12,248 bases of DNA, from assembly GCA_964367085.1 (NCBI GenBank), contig CAYIWL010000021.1:1-12248 (forward strand), read 5' to 3'. Positions within the stretch are counted from its first letter, which is position 1. The number at the start of each line of letters is the position of its first letter. The DNA is from JACPIN01 sp964367085 (GTDB lineage Archaea; Nanobdellota; Nanobdellia; SCGC-AAA011-G17; ARS1403). The position numbers were made by a program, and so were the translations under genes. Shown here one piece after another: positions 6,939-12,248 of this stretch. The notes beneath the pieces were generated by a model, which saw only the letters and a list, made by a program, of their open reading frames with translations, searched no databases and had not been told where the DNA came from.

Positions 6939-7830
6939 TAAAATAAGAACTAAATTAGTGGATAAGAATGTTTATATTAAATGGTATAATGTTGCTGAAG
7001 AAATAATAAATAATCATTTTTTAATTCCTAAAAGAAAAGACAAAGAGATTTATCAACTTGTTAGCAGAGAAAATTGGTTAATATTTGCTTTAGATGGACA
7101 AGATAAAGATGATGCAATAAATAGTGAAAATCCAAATGTATTTTTAGATATTCTCAGTAAAGAAGGAAATCTTACAGGTGAAGCAAGACTTGGTCTAACA
7201 TTTAACAATCTCAAAGCTTATGAAAAGTTTAAAACAATCATGCAAGGATATAATAGAGAAATAAAGAATAAGGTAACATCAAAACTTTTAGAACTAAGAA
7301 GTGACTGGAAAATTAATATAAAAAGAAAAATAAAAAAATTTAATTATGCCCAAAAACCAGAATATTATGAAGTTAAGGAATGGAATAGTAATCAAATAAA
7401 TGATAAAATTATAGATGAATTAACTAAAATTGGCAATAGTATAAGAGAAAAAGGAAAAGAAGCTTATAAAGAAGAAAAGATTAAAGGCAAATTCTATAGA
7501 GAGACTCCTTCAATAAACTTGATGGAATCTATTTTTAAATTGGATAAAGAAGAATTTAAAATAAGAATCTTAGAGATATTTGAAATTTTAGCTTTATGTT
7601 TGAAAGTAAAAACAGATATAGAGATAAAAAGAATAAAAAAAGAAAAAATAAATCAATTAAGTCAAAAAGAGATAGAACTTAAAAATGAAAAAGAACATAA
7701 AAGACAACTTGAATTTCTTGAACAACTTAATAAAATTGATAAAGAGCAAATTAGAATAAAACAGGAAAAAATTGAGAGATTAGAAAAAGAAATTTCTCAA
7801 ATAAAAAAGGAGGCAGAAGAAAATGCCTAA
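6931..7830 (+). CDS. Unrecognised protein with long C-terminal coiled coil, upstream of hsdR
   Basis: A 299-residue protein, start ATG 6931 overlapping the preceding gene by eight bases. The N-terminal part (about 1-130) looks globular, with alternating strands and helices (YIKWYNVAEEIINNHFLIP, ENWLIFALDG, GEARLGLTFNN). A basic segment follows (KRKIKKFNYAQKPEYYEVKEW), then helices, and residues about 228-298 are an almost uninterrupted Lys/Glu/Gln coiled coil. There is no Walker A, HEPN RxxxxH or PD-(D/E)xK motif that I can see, so it is not recognisable as PrrC, RloC or a nuclease. The last eight bases overlap hsdR and contain its ATG; the hsdR ribosome binding site (GGAGG, 7809-7813) lies inside this gene. 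Confidence 0.8.
   Translation: MPDKIRTKLVDKNVYIKWYNVAEEIINNHFLIPKRKDKEIYQLVSRENWLIFALDGQDKDDAINSENPNVFLDILSKEGNLTGEARLGLTFNNLKAYEKFKTIMQGYNREIKNKVTSKLLELRSDWKINIKRKIKKFNYAQKPEYYEVKEWNSNQINDKIIDELTKIGNSIREKGKEAYKEEKIKGKFYRETPSINLMESIFKLDKEEFKIRILEIFEILALCLKVKTDIEIKRIKKEKINQLSQKEIELKNEKEHKRQLEFLEQLNKIDKEQIRIKQEKIERLEKEISQIKKEAEENA
7809..7813 (+). promoter_or_regulatory. Strong ribosome binding site for hsdR
   Basis: GGAGG, nine bases upstream of ATG 7823, within the end of the preceding coding region. It is the longest Shine-Dalgarno match in the operon and fixes the hsdR start. Confidence 0.75.
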
Positions 7831-10735
7831 ACTCGGAGCAGAAAGACAAGCAGTTCAAAATCCTTTAGTTAAATATGCAGCTGAAATTGGTTGGGATTAT
7901 GTAAGACAAGAAGAAGCATTAAAACTAAGAGGTGGAGAAACTGGAATTTTATTTAAAGAGGTTTTTATGAAACAGATAACTAAACTTAATTCTGCTTTTA
8001 TAGATGATTCTATTATTGAACAGCTAATTAAAAAAATAGAAAAATTACCAACATCAATTGAAGGAAATTTACAGGCATGGGAATATCTAAAAGGAATTAA
8101 GACTGTTTACGTGCCGAAGGAAAAAAGAGAAAAAAATGTTTGTTTAATTGATAAAAAGGTTAATAAAAATATTTTTCAAGTAACAGATGAATTTGAATTT
8201 ACAAATGGGACTTACACAAATAGATTTGATGTGGTTTTTTTAATTAATGGGATACCAGTCTTTCTTGTTGAAACAAAATCATCTCATAAAATAGGTGGAA
8301 TGGCTGAAGCTTTAGATCAAGTTAGGCGTTATCATCGTGAAACACCAGAACCAGTAACTTTATTGCAAGTCTATACTTTAACTCATTTAATTCAATTCTT
8401 TTACGCATCAACTTGGAGCTTTTCTATGAAATCTGTATTTAATTGGAAAGTTGAAAGCAAAGCTAAAGATTTTGAGAATTTAGTTAAAGATTTTTTTGAT
8501 AAAGAAAAAGCAATTAAAACTATTTTAGATTATGTTTTATTTACAAGAAAAGACGATGAGTTACAAAAAGTAGTTTTAAGACCGCACCAAATGAGAGCTA
8601 TAGATAAGATAATTGAAAGAGTTGCAAATAAAACAAAAAATAGGGGTTTAATATGGCATACACAAGGAAGTGGAAAAACATATACAATGATTGTGGCATC
8701 TCAAAAGATAATTGAAAATCCTTTATTTGAAAATCCAACTGTAATAATGCTTGTTGATAGAAATGAATTAGAAAGTCAACTATTCGGAAATCTTACTTCT
8801 GTTGGTATTTTCAAAGACGAGAGAGATGCTGATGAAAGAATAGCAAAAACAAAACAGCATTTGAGAGATTTGTTACAAAGAGATACTCGTGGTCTGATTG
8901 TTACAATGATACATAAATTTGAGGGGATGCCCAAAGACGTTAATACAAATAAGAATATTTTTGTGTTGGTGGATGAGGCTCATAGAACAACTGGAGGAGA
9001 TTTAGGTAATTATTTAATGGGAGCATTGCCAAAAGCTACTTACATAGGATTTACAGGAACGCCAATAGATAAAACATTATACGGAAAAGGAACGTTTGTA
9101 ACATTCGGTAAAGATGATGCTCCTAAAGGTTATTTAGACAAATATGGAATTGCAGAGTCAATTGACGACGGAACAACTGTTAAATTACATTACTCCCTCG
9201 CTTCAAATGATTTATTGCCAGATAAAAAAATATTGGAAAAAGAATTTTTGAATTTAAAAGAAGCAGAAGGAGTTAGCGATATTGAAGAGTTAAATAAAAT
9301 TCTTGAGAGAGCCGTTAATTTAAAAAACATGTTAAAAAATAAACAACGTGTTAAAAAGGTTGCAAAATATATAGAAGAGCATTATAAAAATTATGTTGAA
9401 CTAATGGGTTATAAGGCCTTTTTAGTAGCAGTAGATAGAGAAGCTTGTGTGATGTATAAGAAAGAACTTGATAAACTTTTTCCAGAAGAATATTCAAAAG
9501 TTGTTATAAGCTCGGCTCATAACGATCCATCTGAATTAACAAAATATTACTTATCTGAGGAGAAAGAAAAACAAGTAAGAAAAGATTTTATAAAAGCTGA
9601 TAAATTGCCTAAAATATTAATTGTTACAGAAAAATTACTTACCGGATTTGATGCTCCAATTTTATATTGTATGTATTTAGACAAACCAATGAGAGACCAT
9701 GTTCTTTTGCAAGCAATAGCGAGAGTTAATCGTCCATATGAACCAGAAGGACAAAAACCAAAGCCATGTGGATTTGTTTTGGATTTTGTTGGTATTTTTG
9801 ATAAACTGGAGAAAGCTTTATCCTTTGACTCCCAGGACATTGCAGGGATAATAAAAGATATTTCAGTATTAAAAGATAGATTCAAAATTCTAATGGAAAA
9901 AGCAAAAAAAGATTATTTGTCTTTAATTAAAGGTAAAGTGGGCGATAGAGCCGTTGAGGTTGTTTTGACTCATTTTAAAAATGAAATTAGAAGACAGGAC
10001 TTTTACGAATTTTATAATGAATTATCTAATATTTATGAAATTGTTTCACCAGATGCTTTTTTAAGACCTTATATAGAGGATTATGATACACTATCAAGAA
10101 TGTTTAAAATATTAAAAGAAAGATTTGAGCCAGGTTTGGTTATTGATAAAGAATTTTCAAGAAAAACTGCCAAATTAGTCCAGGAACATACAAAATCAGG
10201 AAAAATAAGGTCAAGTTTAGATATTTATGAAATAAACCAAAATACATTAAAGAAACTTGAGAAAAGCCAAGCTTCAGATATAGAAAAAGTTTTCAATCTT
10301 TTAAAAAGCATAGAAAAAACAGTTATAGAACAACATAATAAAAACCCCTTTCTTATTTCAATAGGAGAACGAGTTGAGATAATTGCTTTAATATTTAAAC
10401 AAGGACAAAAAAGTGTAAAGGAAACATTAGAAGACCTTAAAGAAGAGATAAATAATATAAACGAGGCCAAGAAAGAACAAATTGATAAAAAAATGTCTTC
10501 AGATATATTTTCTATTTATTGGGTTTTAAAAAATGAGGGATTATCTAATGCAGAAGAAATTTCTAATGAAATGGTTGATGTATTTAATAAATATCCATAT
10601 TGGAGGACAAGTAGCGAACAAGAAAGAAAAATTAAACAAGAATTATATAAATTATTTATTAAAAAAGGAATGAAAAATAAGATTGTTGAAATTGGAACAA
10701 AAATAGTTAAAATTTTAAAAGAGGCTGAAAAATGA
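7823..10735 (+). CDS. hsdR: Type I RM restriction/translocation subunit HsdR
   Basis: ATP-dependent DNA translocase and endonuclease of the R2M2S complex, cutting DNA away from an unmethylated site. The 970-residue length fits the family. The opening PKLGAERQAVQNPLVKYAAEIGWDYV is typical of HsdR_N. The nuclease PD-(D/E)xK core is visible as D136 in RFDVVF and E150-T-K152 in FLVETKSS. The SF2 motor follows: Walker A as HTQGSGKTYTM (about 279-289), DEAH in VLVDEAHRT (384-387), TGTPI (411-415) and motif VI LLQAIARVNRPY (about 628-639). The C-terminal third is helical and charged, the part that contacts MTase in known complexes. All catalytic residues are present, so restriction should be active. 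Its stop overlaps the next ATG by four bases. Confidence 0.96.
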   Translation: MPKLGAERQAVQNPLVKYAAEIGWDYVRQEEALKLRGGETGILFKEVFMKQITKLNSAFIDDSIIEQLIKKIEKLPTSIEGNLQAWEYLKGIKTVYVPKEKREKNVCLIDKKVNKNIFQVTDEFEFTNGTYTNRFDVVFLINGIPVFLVETKSSHKIGGMAEALDQVRRYHRETPEPVTLLQVYTLTHLIQFFYASTWSFSMKSVFNWKVESKAKDFENLVKDFFDKEKAIKTILDYVLFTRKDDELQKVVLRPHQMRAIDKIIERVANKTKNRGLIWHTQGSGKTYTMIVASQKIIENPLFENPTVIMLVDRNELESQLFGNLTSVGIFKDERDADERIAKTKQHLRDLLQRDTRGLIVTMIHKFEGMPKDVNTNKNIFVLVDEAHRTTGGDLGNYLMGALPKATYIGFTGTPIDKTLYGKGTFVTFGKDDAPKGYLDKYGIAESIDDGTTVKLHYSLASNDLLPDKKILEKEFLNLKEAEGVSDIEELNKILERAVNLKNMLKNKQRVKKVAKYIEEHYKNYVELMGYKAFLVAVDREACVMYKKELDKLFPEEYSKVVISSAHNDPSELTKYYLSEEKEKQVRKDFIKADKLPKILIVTEKLLTGFDAPILYCMYLDKPMRDHVLLQAIARVNRPYEPEGQKPKPCGFVLDFVGIFDKLEKALSFDSQDIAGIIKDISVLKDRFKILMEKAKKDYLSLIKGKVGDRAVEVVLTHFKNEIRRQDFYEFYNELSNIYEIVSPDAFLRPYIEDYDTLSRMFKILKERFEPGLVIDKEFSRKTAKLVQEHTKSGKIRSSLDIYEINQNTLKKLEKSQASDIEKVFNLLKSIEKTVIEQHNKNPFLISIGERVEIIALIFKQGQKSVKETLEDLKEEINNINEAKKEQIDKKMSSDIFSIYWVLKNEGLSNAEEISNEMVDVFNKYPYWRTSSEQERKIKQELYKLFIKKGMKNKIVEIGTKIVKILKEAEK

Positions 10736-11016
10736 TGATTAATGAATTTAAACAAGAAGTATTAACTTGGGCAGGAGAAATCGGAGTTGAACCTAAAGAG
10801 ATTCATGTAAGAGAAATGAAAAGAAAATGGGCGAGTTGTTCAACTAAAGGTAGACTAACATTTTCTTTTGAACTTTTAGAAAAATCTTTTGAGGAAAGAG
10901 CAAAAGCTATAGTTCATGAGCTTTTACATTTAAGGTATCCAAATCATGGTAAGATGTTTGAGTCTATTTTATCTGCTTATTTGGAGAAGAAAGGAGTTGG
11001 GCATAAGAAGGATTGA
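10732..11016 (+). CDS. YgjP/DUF45-type zinc metallopeptidase, last gene of the RM operon
   Basis: A 94-residue compact version of the YgjP/M48-like (DUF45) family. The zinc site H62-E-L-L-H66 with the third ligand H72 (HELLHLRYPNH) is intact, and the family signature KWASCSTKGRLTFSFELL (about 32-49) precedes it. Family members are commonly about 160-240 residues, so this copy lacks the usual N-terminal part. Its start, ATG 10732, has GAGG (10721-10724) seven bases upstream and overlaps the hsdR stop (ATGA). Genes of this family are often found beside hsdR in type I RM loci, so the link is established by context, but its substrate and role there are unknown to me. Confidence 0.88.
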   Translation: MMINEFKQEVLTWAGEIGVEPKEIHVREMKRKWASCSTKGRLTFSFELLEKSFEERAKAIVHELLHLRYPNHGKMFESILSAYLEKKGVGHKKD

Positions 11017-11031
11017 TAATTCCCTTAACAT

Positions 11032-11045
11032 AAAAACTTAAATAA
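11032..11045 (+). promoter_or_regulatory. Leaderless-type promoter of the Cys-rich gene
   Basis: AAAAA (11032-11036) followed by CTTAAATAA (11037-11045) resembles BRE plus TATA. The TATA centre, near 11042, is about 27 bases upstream of ATG 11069, which has no ribosome binding site, so a leaderless transcript is expected. This separates the gene from the RM operon ending at 11016. Confidence 0.55.
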
Positions 11046-11068
11046 CTTATTCTATATTATAAAATAAT

Positions 11069-11764
11069 ATGAAGAGAATATCCCTTTCAGTTGCAATTAT
11101 TTTTATAATTTTTTTTAGCTTGGATTATTTTGTAATTTCTCAAAATGATATTAATATTTCTGTTGATGAGAATATAACTATTACACCAGAAAATATAACA
11201 ACATGTGGAGACGGAATTATCCAACAACCTAATAGTAATAATATAAATGAACAATGTGATAATGGGACAAATAATACAAATACGCCATGTTTAGCAGAAT
11301 ATCAACAAGAATGTAATTACTGCGATACCAATTGTAAAAATATTACAATAAACGGAGGTTATTGTGGAGACCGAAAATGTCAGAAAGAAAAAGAAGATTA
11401 CCAGAATTGTCCTGTGGATAATTGCGAAATTCCTCCTAAGAATGAATGTATTTTTGATGATGATTGTAAAGAGAAACCAGATGATAAACCTTGCACAGAA
11501 AATAAATGTCTGGGGGAGCCTAAAAAATGTTATTCTAATAATATTGATGGAAAAAGAGAATTAGACAAGTGGTATTGTTTAAATGGAAATCAAGAAAATC
11601 AGAAAGATGAGGATGAGTCATGTAATGAAAATTATGAATGTAAGAGTAATGCATGTACAGAAGGTACATGTTTGAGAGTTAGACCAGGTTTTATACAGAA
11701 AGTCTTTGAGTTTTTTGGTTTAAGCAGATTATATGATTGGTTAAGAGCTAATGGTTGGTTATAA
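11069..11764 (+). CDS. Cys-rich secreted or membrane-anchored surface protein
   Basis: A 231-residue protein with an N-terminal hydrophobic helix (about 5-23) after MKR: a signal peptide or anchor. The rest is extracellular in character, with 20 cysteines between 46 and 201 and several N-glycosylation sequons (N35-I-T, N42-I-T, N65-G-T, N91-I-T). Recognisable Cys modules are CGDGIIQ...EQCDNGTNN...C, resembling the CGDG/DUF4215-like repeats of bacterial and archaeal surface proteins; YCGDRKCQKEKEDYQNCPVDNC; and CNENYECKSNACTEGTCL, a C-x-S-x-x-C knot-like unit. The C-terminal helix (about 207-230, FIQKVFEFFGLSRLYDWL) is amphipathic and aromatic, possibly membrane-seeking. It has its own promoter. 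It may be cargo altering the cell surface; adhesion, surface exclusion or a toxin-like role cannot be separated. Confidence 0.8.
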   Translation: MKRISLSVAIIFIIFFSLDYFVISQNDINISVDENITITPENITTCGDGIIQQPNSNNINEQCDNGTNNTNTPCLAEYQQECNYCDTNCKNITINGGYCGDRKCQKEKEDYQNCPVDNCEIPPKNECIFDDDCKEKPDDKPCTENKCLGEPKKCYSNNIDGKRELDKWYCLNGNQENQKDEDESCNENYECKSNACTEGTCLRVRPGFIQKVFEFFGLSRLYDWLRANGWL

Positions 11765-11783
11765 TTTTTATTTTAGTAATTTT
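11765..11783 (+). terminator. Oligo-T tract, probable archaeal terminator
   Basis: Right after the stop of the Cys-rich gene, three T-runs (11765-11769, 11771-11774, 11780-11783) follow in close succession without a hairpin, the form of intrinsic termination used by archaeal RNA polymerase. The AT-rich background lowers certainty. Confidence 0.4.
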
Positions 11784-11814
11784 AAATTAATAAAATCCTT
11801 TCTGGACATTATCC

Positions 11815-11828
11815 AAAAAGCATATAAA
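11815..11828 (+). promoter_or_regulatory. Promoter of the right-end regulator
   Basis: AAAAAG (11815-11820) followed by CATATAAA (11821-11828) is a good BRE/TATA. Its centre, near 11825, is 25 bases upstream of ATG 11850, again predicting a leaderless transcript. An imperfect inverted repeat, TGGA (11803-11806) and TCCA (11812-11815), lies at its upstream edge. Confidence 0.55.
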
Positions 11829-11849
11829 CAACAACTAATTATTACTAAC

Positions 11850-12158
11850 ATGGTAATGACAGATGAAAAAGAAAGATTAAGATTAAGATGGATGACAAAA
11901 GATTTTATGATAGGAGCGGGCTCACCAGTAACTGAAAATCAGATAACTAAAGCACTTGATACTAACAACCATATGACAGGCAGAATAATAGAAGAATTTA
12001 AAGAAGCGCAATTAATTAAACCATTTCCACTTGGAGTAGATACTAAAAATCCAAAAATGGCATGGAATTATACGGATAAACTTAAAAAAATAAATAAAGA
12101 AGATTTAAAAAAGCTTATAGAAATAAAAAAACCAAGAGTAGAAGATAAAAATAAATAA
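11850..12158 (+). CDS. Small winged-helix transcriptional regulator
   Basis: A 102-residue protein starting at ATG 11850, chosen from the promoter spacing; an upstream in-frame ATG at 11751 lies inside the preceding gene and would add 33 residues before the promoter, so it is rejected. Residues about 8-60 give helix, SPVTENQITKAL (helix two), DTNNHMTGRIIEEFKEAQLI (recognition helix), then a Pro/Gly-rich wing (KPFPLGVDTKNPKMAWNYT). The tail is Lys-rich. Position next to attR and a promoter of its own suggest control of element genes, perhaps the integrase or the RM operon. Which operator it binds is not known. Confidence 0.7.
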   Translation: MVMTDEKERLRLRWMTKDFMIGAGSPVTENQITKALDTNNHMTGRIIEEFKEAQLIKPFPLGVDTKNPKMAWNYTDKLKKINKEDLKKLIEIKKPRVEDKNK

Positions 12159-12160
12159 TA

Positions 12161-12201
12161 TTCAAATCCCTGTTCTGATGGATTATGCTCGGTGGGGGCA
12201 T
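12161..12201 (+). repeat. attR with split tRNA-like remnant
   Basis: The 12 bases CGGTGGGGGCAT at 12190-12201 repeat attL exactly. Upstream, TTCAAATCCC (12161-12170) matches the T loop and stem of the tRNA (TTCGAATCCC, 35-44) at nine of ten bases. The two parts, contiguous in the tRNA, are here separated by 20 bases (12171-12190). The last of these, C12190, also belongs to the 12-bp repeat, where it duplicates C44. Nothing recognisable follows to the window end (12202-12248), which is presumably host DNA. Confidence 0.65.
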
Positions 12202-12248
12202 TTTGCTGTTGTAAAATAATAGCAAATATTCCAAGATTTGATCAAGAA

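Larger units (their letters stand above)
44..12201. mobile_element. Integrated element in tRNA-Glu carrying a type I RM operon
   Basis: The element is bounded by the 12-bp direct repeats at 44-55 and 12190-12201 and is about 12.15 kb long. It holds an integrase next to the left att site, HTH/winged-helix proteins near both ends, an eight-gene RM operon, and a secreted cargo protein. No clear replication initiator, capsid or terminase large subunit is visible, so a genomic island or degenerate plasmid/virus integration is more likely than a complete provirus. All genes lie on the same strand. The boundaries rest on the repeat; the empty site has not been seen. Confidence 0.7.

Noticed and set aside
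6931..7830. Anticodon nuclease such as PrrC or RloC, or an SMC-like ATPase, inferred from the coiled coil
   Set aside because: No Walker A, ABC signature or HEPN motif is visible; coiled coil alone is not evidence.
9547..9885. Minus-strand reading frames inside hsdR (also 10225-10470 and 10516-10755)
   Set aside because: hsdR is continuous with all motifs in place; these are shadows with no start signals.
11751..11849. N-terminal extension of the right-end regulator from ATG 11751
   Set aside because: It overlaps the previous gene and crosses the oligo-T terminator and a good TATA box; the ATG at 11850 fits the promoter spacing.
1..12248. CRISPR array, rRNA or insertion sequence
   Set aside because: No regularly spaced repeats, no rRNA-like sequence and no transposase or terminal inverted repeats were seen.

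Overview
The window reads as a complete, small integrated element of about 12.15 kb in the chromosome of a low-GC archaeon, carrying a type I restriction-modification (RM) operon as its main cargo. Evidence for Archaea: (i) the left edge is the 3' part of a tRNA-Glu(UUC) gene without an encoded CCA; (ii) the hsdM, Cys-rich and right-end regulator genes have an A-rich BRE plus TATA element centred about 25-27 bases upstream of an ATG, as in leaderless archaeal transcripts; (iii) internal genes use short GAGG/GGAGG ribosome binding sites. The AT-rich sequence and the Cys-rich secreted protein would fit a DPANN-type lineage, but that is only a guess.

Layout. 1-54: 3' part of tRNA-Glu. A 12-base direct repeat (CGGTGGGGGCAT) lies at 44-55, at the tRNA 3' end, and again at 12190-12201. 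These are the likely attL and attR. Next to attL are a near-palindromic site (101-123), a tyrosine recombinase (about 126-1382), a winged-helix protein with an unusual C-terminal repeat tail (1372-2421) and a small HTH protein (2457-2900). From 2972 to 11016 runs one tightly packed eight-gene operon with a strong leaderless-type promoter: hsdM, two small membrane proteins, hsdS, two unrecognised cytosolic proteins, hsdR and a YgjP-type zinc metallopeptidase. Every internal junction except hsdM/4498 and hsdS/6519 overlaps by 4 or 8 bases, and those two are separated by only 2 and 7 bases. After the operon come two separately promoted genes: a Cys-rich secreted or membrane-anchored protein (11069-11764) and a small winged-helix regulator (11850-12158). 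attR follows directly.

How it works together. The integrase would insert the element into the tRNA-Glu 3' end and restore the tRNA. HsdM2S would methylate a bipartite site set by the two HsdS recognition domains, and HsdR would add ATP-driven translocation and cleavage. The most interesting part is the set of four unrecognised genes placed inside the RM operon: a membrane pair between hsdM and hsdS, and a coiled-coil pair between hsdS and hsdR. None shows the Walker A motif expected of the classic RM-embedded PrrC or RloC. Their coupled translation suggests they belong to the system, possibly as a membrane-linked accessory or effector module.
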